Origin: Bacillota bacterium
GTDB taxonomy: Bacteria; Bacillota; Clostridia; Lachnospirales; Lachnospiraceae
DNA: 64,000 nucleotides
Reading direction: 5' to 3'
Assembly: GCA_023407575.1 (NCBI GenBank)
Contig: JAEYLX010000075.1
Location: 310,001-374,000, forward strand
Part shown: one piece after another, positions 26,377-34,317 of the stretch
How the letters are laid out: every line of letters starts with the position of its first letter
How positions within the stretch are numbered: the first letter of the stretch is position 1
Position numbers and translations under genes: made by a program
The notes under the pieces: model-generated
What the model saw: only the letters and a program-made list of their open reading frames with translations
What the model was told of the DNA's origin: nothing
The model's database searches: none

Positions 26377-26414
26377 AAAAACTGGTGCTGTCATTAATGA
26401 CTACACCAGTTTTT
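26377..26414 (-). terminator. Terminator of the amtB-glnB operon
   Basis: AAAAACTGGTG (26377-26387) pairs with CACCAGTTTTT (26404-26414) with further pairing inside the loop; the U-tract on the minus strand lies beyond the glnB stop. Confidence 0.9.
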
Positions 26415-26450
26415 ATTCTATGACATTTAATTATTATTTTTACAGATTAA

Positions 26451-26804
26451 TTAATCTTCATGGTAGATTGCTTCGGTTCCATGCTGACCTGTACGGATAC
26501 GAACGGTATCCAACAAGCTGTATACAAAGATCTTACCATCGCCGGGCTTACCAGTTAAAGCAGTCTTAGTAATAGCTTCTACTGTTTTATCCACCCATTC
26601 CTGATTGGGGACTACAATTTCAAATTTAATTTTAGGAATCATATTTACATCAACTTTAGAACCTCTGACAATTTCAGTATACCCCTTTTGAACACCACAG
26701 CCCATAACCTGGGAAACTGTAATGCCATGTACATCAAGATCGTTTAACACAGCCTTAACGTCTTCATATTTTTCTTCTCTAACGATAGCTTCTATTTTAA
26801 TCAT
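26451..26804 (-). CDS. glnB: P-II family nitrogen regulatory protein
   Basis: A 117-residue trimeric signal protein that binds ATP/ADP and 2-oxoglutarate and blocks AmtB under nitrogen excess. The core signatures are GVQKGYTEI, the T-loop, and the C-terminal KTALTGKPGDGKIFV (ATP-binding B-loop). Tyr51 of the T-loop, the uridylylation site in enteric proteins, is Val51 here (RGSKVDV), so control by uridylylation is not possible; nucleotide/2-oxoglutarate binding must suffice. It follows amtB by 25 bases and is clearly co-transcribed, as is usual for GlnK-type partners of AmtB. Confidence 0.95.
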   Translation of the reverse strand: MIKIEAIVREEKYEDVKAVLNDLDVHGITVSQVMGCGVQKGYTEIVRGSKVDVNMIPKIKFEIVVPNQEWVDKTVEAITKTALTGKPGDGKIFVYSLLDTVRIRTGQHGTEAIYHED

Positions 26805-26829
26805 GCCTTATTGCCCCTTTCCAATCTTA

Positions 26830-28071
26830 TTAATCTAAACCGTTAAATGACGGATACGCATTCTCACCATGCTGTGTTGTATCAAGACCAGTCTTTTCAT
26901 CCTCTGGAGATACTCTAAGAGGAATAAAGAGCTTAACGATGGAAGCACAAACGAAGGTTCCAACTACTGCTACTACAATAGTTACACCAATGCTAATTAC
27001 CTGTGCTAAAAGCAAATGATAATCTCCAGAAATTAAACCGTCCCACTTAGGGAAGCTATTAATTGATTTCTGTGCGAAAATACCAGTTGCTATACCACCC
27101 CAGATACCGCCGATACCATGGCAGCCAAATGCATCAAGAGCATCGTCATAACCAAATTTCTTCTTAATAACTGACATTGAGAAATAACAAACAGGGCTAA
27201 CTACAAGACCAATAATAATGGATGCCCAAATAGGAACAAAGCCTGCTCCAGGAGTAATTGCTACAAGACCTAATACAGCACCAGTTACTGCACCAACAAC
27301 CGTTGGTTTGCCCTGTTTAATTACATCAATCGCCATCCAAGATAACAAAGCACATGCTGCAGAAGTATTAGTTGTCATAAATGCATGAACTGCAATATCA
27401 TTTGCTCCAAGAGCACTACCAGCATTAAAACCAAACCATCCAAACCAAAGAATGGAAGCACCTAAGATTGCAAATGGAATGTTATGAATACGATAGGAAG
27501 CTTTCGAGGAACCTCTTCTGTTACCAAGCATAATACAAAGAACTAAACCACTTACACCAGAGCTGATATGAACAACGTTACCACCAGCAAAGTCAATGGA
27601 ACCAATGGTAGCTCCAAGGAAGCCATCAATACCCCATACCATATGTGCTAATGGATAATAAACTACAAGTGACCATAGAGCTATAAATACAAATAATGCA
27701 CTAAATTTCATACGTCCTGCTACCGCACCAGTAATAAGTGCAGGAGTAATTATAGCGAACATCATCTGGAAGATAGCAAAGGAAAGGTTTGGAATTCCAG
27801 TAGCATAAGGACCTGGATCTAATTTAGAAACACCTTCTAAACCTATCCACTTCAAAGAACCAATAACACCACCGATATCATCACCAAAGCTAAGAGTAAA
27901 GCCAACTAATACCCACATTACAGAAGCAAGACCCATAATAAATACAGAACTCATCATTGTATTTAATACATTCTTTCTTCTCTCCAGACCACCATAAAAG
28001 AATGCTAAACCAGGTGTCATAAATAAAACCAATGCTGACGCAAAAAGCATAAATCCAATATCTCCGCTCAT
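26830..28071 (-). CDS. amtB: Ammonium transporter
   Basis: A 413-residue membrane protein with 11 predicted helices. Conserved features: MTPGLAFFYGGL (about 19-30), AHMVWGIDGF (pore Asp/His region), and DDALDAFGCHGIGGIWGG containing the second pore His. It conducts ammonium as NH3/H+ and is gated by the P-II protein encoded next. There is no cleavable signal peptide. AAAGGAGG lies seven bases before the ATG. A strong promoter and two hairpins stand upstream (listed separately), so expression is probably controlled by attenuation as well as by nitrogen signals. Confidence 0.96.
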   Translation of the reverse strand: MSGDIGFMLFASALVLFMTPGLAFFYGGLERRKNVLNTMMSSVFIMGLASVMWVLVGFTLSFGDDIGGVIGSLKWIGLEGVSKLDPGPYATGIPNLSFAIFQMMFAIITPALITGAVAGRMKFSALFVFIALWSLVVYYPLAHMVWGIDGFLGATIGSIDFAGGNVVHISSGVSGLVLCIMLGNRRGSSKASYRIHNIPFAILGASILWFGWFGFNAGSALGANDIAVHAFMTTNTSAACALLSWMAIDVIKQGKPTVVGAVTGAVLGLVAITPGAGFVPIWASIIIGLVVSPVCYFSMSVIKKKFGYDDALDAFGCHGIGGIWGGIATGIFAQKSINSFPKWDGLISGDYHLLLAQVISIGVTIVVAVVGTFVCASIVKLFIPLRVSPEDEKTGLDTTQHGENAYPSFNGLD

Positions 28072-28151
28072 AAAAATCCTCCTTTAAATATTATTCCATC
28101 TTCGTAATCATGTTTTGATACCCCGGCCCTAAGCATCAAATTTATAAAGAA

Positions 28152-28189
28152 AAGGTGTCTGATATGTAGAACCACATAACAGACACCTT
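28152..28189 (-). terminator. Terminator-like hairpin in the amtB leader
   Basis: AAGGTGTCTG (28152-28161) pairs with CAGACACCTT (28180-28189), with inner TATG/CATA pairs. The minus strand continues TTTTCTTTATAAATTT. It sits about 80 bases before the amtB start codon. Confidence 0.75.
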
Positions 28190-28286
28190 CGTCTCTAAAT
28201 ATAATATTTTAATTAACCATTTTCTCTTAAATAACAATTTAATATCTAGCATTTTAATTTTAATTAAGGATTTAATAATACAAAAA

Positions 28287-28325
28287 AGCGAATTGTGAGA
28301 AATCTTCTGATTTCTAACAAATCGC
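28287..28325 (-). terminator. Strong terminator hairpin just after the amtB promoter
   Basis: GCGA-TTGT-AGAAATC pairs almost fully with GATTTCT-ACAA-TCGC around a four-base loop; TTTTTTG follows on the minus strand. It lies about 10 bases downstream of the start expected from the promoter at 28343-28371. It could end the ribBA transcript and/or act as an attenuator for amtB. An 84-codon open frame across this stretch is not supported as a gene. Confidence 0.85.
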
Positions 28326-28342
28326 CATTGATTGATGAAGTG

Positions 28343-28371
28343 ATTATATCTAGTATTTTTACAAATGTCAA
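28343..28371 (-). promoter_or_regulatory. Consensus sigma-A promoter upstream of amtB
   Basis: -35 TTGACA (28366-28371) and -10 TATAAT (28343-28348) with a 17-base spacer, a perfect match to the consensus. It lies in the gap between ribBA and amtB, about 270 bases upstream of the amtB start codon. Confidence 0.85.
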
Positions 28372-28430
28372 TAACTAAATTTAAAAATATTTTCAAAAAA
28401 TTTTATTGAAATTTAATAAATGTTGTATCA

Positions 28431-29627
28431 TTATTCATACATATGACCCATCTTTTCCTTCTTAGTATCAAAATATCTTTGATTATGAGTATTCGTATTC
28501 ATAACAAGTGGAACCCTTTGAGAGATTTCAATTCCATGGCCCTTAAGCCCTACTATTTTCTTGGGATTATTCGTCATAAGCCTTACTTTTCTAACATTCA
28601 ATTCACTAAGAATTTGAGCTCCAATTCCATAATCCCTCATATCAGACGGAAATCCAAGTGCCAGATTAGCTTCTTCCGTATCCATCCCTTGTTCTTGTAA
28701 TTTATATGCCTTAATTTTATTAATTAGACCGATACCCCTGCCTTCTTGGCGCAAATATAGCAAAATTCCTTTGCCTTCTTTTTCAATATTCGTAAGTGCA
28801 GCTGCCAACTGCTCGCCACAATCACATTTTAAAGAATGAAACGCATCCCCTGTTAGGCACTCCGAATGTACTCTCACAAGGATTTCCTCTTCGGGAGTAA
28901 TCTCACCTTTTACAAGTGCAACATGATGCTCGCCGTTCAGAGTATTAACAAAGCCTACCATTCTAAAGTCACCATATTCTGTAGGTAGGTTTGCCTCTGC
29001 CTCTTTCACTACGTAACATTCTCTTTCTCTACGATATGCAATAAGCTCCTCAATTGATACTATCTTAATTCCTTCCTGTTTGGCAAAATTGAAAATTTCC
29101 TCGGAATTCGCAACTTCACCCTGGTCATTCAATAACTCTGACAAAACACCGGAACCAGAAATATCACTCAGATTTATTAAATCCGCTGCTGCCTCTGCAA
29201 AGGAAGCTTTTTTTAATACACCACCTTTTACAGTTGGAATAAGGAAAACATGCCCCGGCGTTTTAAAATTACTATTATCAATCTTATCTTCTTTTAACTT
29301 CTTAAGAGTAAAGGCTCTATCCTCTGCTGTTACCCCCATAGTTGTGCTGATATGATCCAAGGAAAGTTCATAGCTTAAGGGAAATCCTATTTTGCCTGTA
29401 TGTGTCAAACGAGGTATAGATATATCTGCCATATCTTCTACACTAACAGTAGTGTAGATAAAGCCTGTTCCTTTTTTCATAAGATTATTAATATTATTTG
29501 AATTGGCATATTCTCCTGCTATACAGAGTACACCACCTGTTTCCGCTTGCTCATCATCCACTACAATTACAAAATTTCCCAATTTTATATCCTTTAAGAT
29601 TTCTTCCACTTTTGTTAACATTTCCAT
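28431..29627 (-). CDS. RibBA homologue: intact GTP cyclohydrolase II, degenerate DHBP synthase half
   Basis: A 398-residue two-domain protein. The C-terminal half (about 200-398) is a normal GTP cyclohydrolase II with zinc ligands C257, C268, C270 (HSECLTG...LKCDC) and YLRQEGRGIGL; it converts GTP to the diaminopyrimidinone precursor of riboflavin. The N-terminal half aligns with 3,4-dihydroxy-2-butanone-4-phosphate synthase, but its acidic loop reads DDEQAETGGV instead of DDEDRENEGD. Counted on E. coli RibB: R37 is Ala28, E40 is Gly31, D42 is Val33, and metal ligand H153 is Phe143; E38 and E174 remain. This half is therefore probably inactive. The gene follows the ribD homologue by 56 bases. 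SD AGGAGG is good. Confidence 0.88.
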   Translation of the reverse strand: MEMLTKVEEILKDIKLGNFVIVVDDEQAETGGVLCIAGEYANSNNINNLMKKGTGFIYTTVSVEDMADISIPRLTHTGKIGFPLSYELSLDHISTTMGVTAEDRAFTLKKLKEDKIDNSNFKTPGHVFLIPTVKGGVLKKASFAEAAADLINLSDISGSGVLSELLNDQGEVANSEEIFNFAKQEGIKIVSIEELIAYRRERECYVVKEAEANLPTEYGDFRMVGFVNTLNGEHHVALVKGEITPEEEILVRVHSECLTGDAFHSLKCDCGEQLAAALTNIEKEGKGILLYLRQEGRGIGLINKIKAYKLQEQGMDTEEANLALGFPSDMRDYGIGAQILSELNVRKVRLMTNNPKKIVGLKGHGIEISQRVPLVMNTNTHNQRYFDTKKEKMGHMYE

Positions 29628-29683
29628 TCCTCCTAACTAGATTATCTTAATAGTAAATGAATAATTATATTTGTTATGAATAT

Positions 29684-30775
29684 TTAAGTTATATATCCCT
29701 TAATAATAACATCCGTTCCTATGACCTCGTGCGATACTTTATTAAGCACAATGGCATCTCTCATGAATTCAATTCCTTTACCACCTACAGGCGTTATAGC
29801 TGTTACTCCACCTACTATCTTTGGGGCAACCGCGGCATAAACTTTGTGTATACATCCACTTTCAAAAGCAGAAGCAAGGACACTGCTGCCCCCTTCAATA
29901 TACACAGAATCTATCCCAAACGCACCAAGGGCACTCATAATTTCATTAAAATCTATATGTCCATTTCTTTCTTGTAACTTTATCAGGTCTATTCCTTTTT
30001 TAAGAAAATACCTTTCTTTTTCTTCAGAAATATTAACTGATGTTATTAATAATGTCTTTGTTTGATTGTCGACGTTTAATACCTTGGCATCTTCTGGTAG
30101 ATTACCATATTTACTTAAAATAACCCGAATAGGATTTGAAATCTTCCCTTTCGAAAGTCTTGTGGTCAATAGTGGGTCGTCTTTTCTAACCGTGTTTTCT
30201 CCCACCATAATCGCACTAACTCTTTGTCTTAGATGATGAACAAATTCCAAACTGCCTTCCGAACTAATCCATTTGGAATCACCTGACCAGGTGGCTAGTT
30301 TGCCGTCTAAAGTCATTGCCCATTTCACAACAACAAACGGTTTTTTATTCTGTATATAATAACTATAGATCTCATTCAGCTCTTCACAAGCACTTGCCAG
30401 ATCGCTGGAAACGACATCAACACCTACTGCCATTAAGTCACTGATAAAATCAGCTTTTTTATATGGATTGGGGTCTTTCATTCCTATATAAACTCTAGTT
30501 ATTCCGAGTTGCTTTATTCTATTTACTAGTTCATCACTACTGCTATGAAAGCGAAAAGGCTCAATTGTAAGATATAGTTCTGAACCAAGTATTGGCTCCT
30601 TAATCTGTTTTAATATCTCATCCTCAGCTGAATTGCTCCCATAATGCTTATAAAACCCTTTTGCAATAATCTTATTATCTTTTACAAGAACTGCACCGGA
30701 TAAAGGGTCTGGATTAACAAAACCACTACCTTTCTTTGCTAATTCCATTGCCTTATTCATAAAATCTGTTTTCAT
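29684..30775 (-). CDS. RibD homologue: intact pyrimidine reductase, zinc-less deaminase half
   Basis: A 363-residue protein of normal RibD length. The C-terminal reductase domain (about 145-363) looks intact: VVVKWAMTLDGKLATWSGDSKWIS, AIMVGENTVRKDDPLLTTR, DSVYIEGGSSVL. The N-terminal deaminase domain has lost all three zinc ligands: the HAE motif is SAE (Ser49), and the two cysteines of the EPCSHHGRTPPC motif are Phe74 and Leu83. Only Glu51 remains. Deamination is thus unlikely. The partner downstream is a RibBA with an intact GTP cyclohydrolase II. No ribE or ribH is near. The pair may feed riboflavin synthesis with missing steps supplied elsewhere, or a different pteridine/deazaflavin-like product. 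Confidence 0.88.
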   Translation of the reverse strand: MKTDFMNKAMELAKKGSGFVNPDPLSGAVLVKDNKIIAKGFYKHYGSNSAEDEILKQIKEPILGSELYLTIEPFRFHSSSDELVNRIKQLGITRVYIGMKDPNPYKKADFISDLMAVGVDVVSSDLASACEELNEIYSYYIQNKKPFVVVKWAMTLDGKLATWSGDSKWISSEGSLEFVHHLRQRVSAIMVGENTVRKDDPLLTTRLSKGKISNPIRVILSKYGNLPEDAKVLNVDNQTKTLLITSVNISEEKERYFLKKGIDLIKLQERNGHIDFNEIMSALGAFGIDSVYIEGGSSVLASAFESGCIHKVYAAVAPKIVGGVTAITPVGGKGIEFMRDAIVLNKVSHEVIGTDVIIKGYIT

Positions 30776-30904
30776 TACTACCTCCTAAAGTAGTCTATTC
30801 GAAAACGAACCACATGTGAAAGCTTAATATATTCGTAAACTTTAAATAAACTTTCTTTCTATTATTTTTTGACAATTAATTCAATTACATTATTTATTCT
30901 ATTT

Positions 30905-30933
30905 ATTATAGAACAACCTCTTTTAAAATGCAA
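30905..30933 (-). promoter_or_regulatory. Promoter of the ribD-ribBA homologues
   Basis: -35 TTGCAT (30928-30933), 17-base spacer, -10 TATAAT (30905-30910) on the minus strand. The leader from here to the ATG at 30775 has no FMN riboswitch signature. Confidence 0.75.
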
Positions 30934-30968
30934 ATATTGTCCATATAAAATTTTGTATATATACAAAG

Positions 30969-31002
30969 AAAACCCACTGCTACATTCAATAACAGTGGGC
31001 TT
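30969..31002 (-). terminator. Terminator after the RpoA-CTD-like gene
   Basis: CCCACTG (30973-30979) pairs with CAGTGGG (30993-30999) and the minus strand runs into TTTTCTTTG, ending the leuS-side transcript before the rib promoter. Confidence 0.88.
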
Positions 31003-31072
31003 CCAGTAAGGATACTCCTTTATTAACTATTCAGGACTGCGTCCTTCATTTCCATAAATGCTTACAGATATA

Positions 31073-31267
31073 TTAAGATTTTAAGGAAAGATTGTTCTCC
31101 GCAAGTACCTGTTTTAATATTCCAAGTGCTTTTGGTCCGAATCCATGTAAAGCTAACAATTCCTTTTCACTATATTCGGATAATTGATCCAAGGTCAAGA
31201 TACCAGCATACTCTAAGGCACTCTGTGCAGGTCTTCCTATTTTAATTGTTGTAAGCTCCGGCTTCAT
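31073..31267 (-). CDS. Small RNA-polymerase-alpha-CTD-like helix-hairpin-helix protein
   Basis: A 64-residue protein that consists of one domain like the C-terminal domain of RNA polymerase alpha (IGRPAQSALEYAGILTLDQLSEYSEKELLALHGFGPKALGILKQVL, here given in pieces: IGRPAQSALEYAG, LTLDQLSEYS, LLALHGFGPKAL). That domain binds AT-rich DNA or regulatory proteins. As a free domain it could compete with or modulate transcription factors; the true role is unknown. It starts 20 bases after leuS and appears co-transcribed with it. Confidence 0.8.
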   Translation of the reverse strand: MKPELTTIKIGRPAQSALEYAGILTLDQLSEYSEKELLALHGFGPKALGILKQVLAENNLSLKS

Positions 31268-31287
31268 GTTTGCCTCCAGATTAGATT

Positions 31288-33702
31288 CTATTTCACTACA
31301 ATATTAAAGATTCTGCCAGGCACATAGATAATCTTAACAATTGTCTTATCCGCTAAAAGTGTCTTAATTGCAGGCAATTCAAGTGCTTTCGCTTCTACTT
31401 CTGGTTGTTTTTCATCCAAAGCAATAGAAAGGTTCGCCTTAACTTTACCGTTGATCTGAACCGCTATTTCCACGGTATCCTCAATGGTTTTTTGCTCATC
31501 ATATGCAGGCCAGGTCTGCTGATATACTCTGCCTTCTTCACCAATAAACTGCCAAAGCTCTTCTGTCATATGAGGTGCTACCGGATTCAGCAGTAAAATT
31601 AAGGTTTTAAATTCTCCCTTAGTCACGGAACCCACTTTATAGAAGTCATTAACCAAGGACATCATTGCAGCAATTGCAGTATTGAATTTCATATTTTCAA
31701 AATCAAGACTTACTTTTTTCATTGTCTGATGCATTTTGGTCTCAAGTCCAGCACTGAAGCCTTCCTCCTGTGTAAGCATATCCTTCAGCTTCCATACTCT
31801 ATCTAAGAAACGACGGCATCCCTTAACACCTTCATTGGACCAAGCTGCACTTAAATCAAAAGCACCAATGAACATCTCGTAAGCTCGAAGTGTATCTGCA
31901 CCAAATTCATTAATAATATCATCCGGATTAACCACATTACCTCTGGATTTGGACATTTTCTCATTGTTCTCACCAAGAATCATACCATGGGAGGTTCTCT
32001 TCTTATATGGCTCCGGTGTATTAACTAAGCCCTGATCATATAAGAACTTGTGCCAGAAACGGGAATATAAGAGGTGAAGTGTAGTATGTTCCATTCCACC
32101 ATTATACCAGTCAACTGGCATCCAGTAATCCAGCTCTTCTTTACTTGCAAAGGCACTATTATTATGAGGATCAATGTATCTTAAGAAATACCAGGAGGAA
32201 CCTGCCCATTGAGGCATAGTATCTGTCTCTCTGTGTGCTTCTCCGCCACATACTGGACATCTGGTTTCTACCCAGTCAGACATGGCAGCAAGTGGAGATT
32301 CTCCATTATCCGTAGGTTCATAAGTTTCTACCTCTGGAAGCATTAATGGTAATTGACTTTCAGGAATTGGAACATAACCACAACTCTTACAATGCACAAT
32401 TGGAATTGGCTCACCCCAATATCTTTGACGGGAGAAAACCCAGTCTCTTAATTTAAAGTTAACCTTCTTTGCTCCAATTTCCTTTTCTACCAACCAGGCA
32501 AGAATTTTATTCTTTGCCTCTGATACTTCTAGTCCATCTAAGAAATCAGAGTTTACTAATTTACCGGTGGAAGTATTCGTAAAAGCTGCCTCCTCAACAT
32601 TTCCACCAGCTACAACTTCAACTATCGGTAAGTTGAACTTCTTAGCAAAATCCCAGTCACGTTCATCATGAGCAGGTACTGCCATAATCGCACCGGTACC
32701 ATAGGTCATGAGTACATAATCTGAAATCCAGATAGGGATGTTTTTCTGATTTACCGGATTAATTGCTGTGAGACCTGCAATCTGAACACCAGTCTTCTCT
32801 TTCACAAGCTCTGTACGTTCAAAGTCAGATTTCTTGGATGCCAATTCACGGTATTCGATTAATTCCTCGTAGTTTGCAATCTCATCCTTGTATTTATCAA
32901 TTAAAGGATGTTCCGGTGATATTACCATATAGGTTGCACCAAATAATGTATCCGGTCTGGTGGTAAAGATTCTAAGATTTTCATTCTTACCATCAATCTT
33001 AAAATCAACCTCCGCCCCAACGGAACGACCGATCCAGTTTACCTGTGATACCTTGATTTTCTCAATATAATCCACCATATCCAGATCATCAATTAATTTA
33101 TCTGCATAATCAGTGATTTTCAGCATCCATTGACTCTTAACCTTACGAACAACTTCTTCTCCACAACGTTCACATACACCGCCAACAACCTCTTCATTAG
33201 CAAGTCCAACCTTACAGGAGGTACACCAGTTAATTGGCATTTCTGATTTATATGCCAAACCTTTTTTAAACAATTGTAAGAAGATCCACTGGGTCCACTT
33301 ATAATAATTTGGATCGGTGGTATTCACTTCACGATCCCAATCAAAGGAATAGCCTAACGCCTTTAACTGATTGGTAAAATTCTCAATATTATTCTTTGTA
33401 ACAATCTTTGGATGAATATGATTTTTAATCGCATAATTCTCTGTTGGCAACCCGAAGGCATCCCAACCCATTGGATACAGAACATTATATCCTTCCAATC
33501 TTCTCTTTCTTGCAATAATATCCAACGCTGTATATGGTCTTGGATGTCCAACATGTAACCCCTGACCGGATGGATAAGGAAATTCAACTAAGGCATAAAA
33601 CTTAGGCTTAGATCTATCTGTACCTACCTTAAAGGCTTCTTCCTTCTCCCATATTTCCTGCCACTTCTTTTCAATCTGCCCAGGCATGTAATATTCACTC
33701 AT
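31288..33702 (-). CDS. leuS: Leucine--tRNA ligase
   Basis: An 804-residue class I synthetase of full bacterial length. The HIGH motif is HVGH in YPSGQGLHVGHPRPYT (about residue 40-50), the editing (CP1) domain lies at about 220-420 with TTRPDTLFGATYMV and AVPAHDERDW, and the KMSKS motif is in NNEKMSKSRGNVVNP. A zinc-like pair CxxC...CxxC (WCTSCKVG, CERCGEE) is present near 170-190. AAGGAGG before the ATG at 33702 selects this start over a frame that begins at 33741. It is regulated by the leucine T-box upstream. Confidence 0.98.
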   Translation of the reverse strand: MSEYYMPGQIEKKWQEIWEKEEAFKVGTDRSKPKFYALVEFPYPSGQGLHVGHPRPYTALDIIARKRRLEGYNVLYPMGWDAFGLPTENYAIKNHIHPKIVTKNNIENFTNQLKALGYSFDWDREVNTTDPNYYKWTQWIFLQLFKKGLAYKSEMPINWCTSCKVGLANEEVVGGVCERCGEEVVRKVKSQWMLKITDYADKLIDDLDMVDYIEKIKVSQVNWIGRSVGAEVDFKIDGKNENLRIFTTRPDTLFGATYMVISPEHPLIDKYKDEIANYEELIEYRELASKKSDFERTELVKEKTGVQIAGLTAINPVNQKNIPIWISDYVLMTYGTGAIMAVPAHDERDWDFAKKFNLPIVEVVAGGNVEEAAFTNTSTGKLVNSDFLDGLEVSEAKNKILAWLVEKEIGAKKVNFKLRDWVFSRQRYWGEPIPIVHCKSCGYVPIPESQLPLMLPEVETYEPTDNGESPLAAMSDWVETRCPVCGGEAHRETDTMPQWAGSSWYFLRYIDPHNNSAFASKEELDYWMPVDWYNGGMEHTTLHLLYSRFWHKFLYDQGLVNTPEPYKKRTSHGMILGENNEKMSKSRGNVVNPDDIINEFGADTLRAYEMFIGAFDLSAAWSNEGVKGCRRFLDRVWKLKDMLTQEEGFSAGLETKMHQTMKKVSLDFENMKFNTAIAAMMSLVNDFYKVGSVTKGEFKTLILLLNPVAPHMTEELWQFIGEEGRVYQQTWPAYDEQKTIEDTVEIAVQINGKVKANLSIALDEKQPEVEAKALELPAIKTLLADKTIVKIIYVPGRIFNIVVK

Positions 33703-33772
33703 TTTAAAGCTCCTCCTTAATATCGTATCCTCGTATACCACAGAAAAAGTTTCTCATGCATTTCTACTTACA

Positions 33773-34035
33773 CAAAAAAAGAACCCATCATCTCCCAAAT
33801 CTAGAGACGAAGAGGTTCATCATAATGAACTGCTTTCCGCGGTACCACTCTAGTCCACAAAGCTTTACTGCTTCATGTACTCATGTAATCTATAACGGGA
33901 TCTCCCGCTCTGCCTACTAAACTTCAGTCAGAGTGCTCCAAGGCGAGTTCTAAGTTCTTATCTGCCACTTTCCACCACCAGTGACTCTCTGCAAGATAGG
34001 TTTCTTATACTACTCCTCTTCATAGCTGATACTTT
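33773..34035 (-). promoter_or_regulatory. T-box riboswitch (tRNA-Leu) in front of leuS
   Basis: The core AGAGTGGTACCGCGG lies on the minus strand at about 33838-33852, followed by the terminator stem GAACC...GGTTC (33781-33819) and a seven-base U-tract. Stem I features GCAGAGAG and the GGTGGTGG apical region are at about 33968-33995. The specifier codon is CUC at 33945-33947 in the context GAACTCGCC, ahead of TTGGAGC; CUC reads leucine, which agrees with the gene controlled. Confidence 0.93.
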
Positions 34036-34060
34036 ATTTAAATAATCTATAATATTCTAT

Positions 34061-34088
34061 ATTTTATCATTATTGTTCCATATGTCAA
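34061..34088 (-). promoter_or_regulatory. Promoter of the leuS T-box transcript
   Basis: -35 TTGACA (34083-34088) and -10 TAAAAT (34061-34066), 16-base spacer, just upstream of the T-box stem I. Confidence 0.7.
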
Positions 34089-34202
34089 TGAAAATTATTA
34101 TACAAAGTAAGAAACCCTAGAAAATAATGTTGTTTTACAGTCACTGAATAATAAAAGCCTCTCTATCACCCGAAAAACGGAACTCCTTTTTTGCAAAAAT
34201 AC

Positions 34203-34283
34203 GAGCTGACTAAAGCATTCCCATAAACCAGAAGAATCTTTCTGGCTTTCTGTCTGGCTTTTTATAGAAGCTATTGTCAGCTC
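34203..34283 (-). terminator. Two-tier hairpin after the ABC-F gene
   Basis: GAGCTGAC (34203-34210) pairs with GTCAGCTC (34276-34283), and CCAGA/TCTGG pair inside. The minus strand then reads GTATTTTTGC. It lies 35 bases beyond the stop of the ABC-F gene and probably ends that transcript. The flanking 34089-34202 shows no further feature. Confidence 0.65.
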
Positions 34284-34317
34284 TTTTATTATTTTATTTT
34301 AAATTGCTGCTTATTTA

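Noticed and set aside
28142..28396. 84-codon minus-strand frame in the amtB leader
   Set aside because: It crosses a consensus promoter and two terminator hairpins, and the product is Lys/Ile-rich without pattern. The regulatory reading explains the region better.
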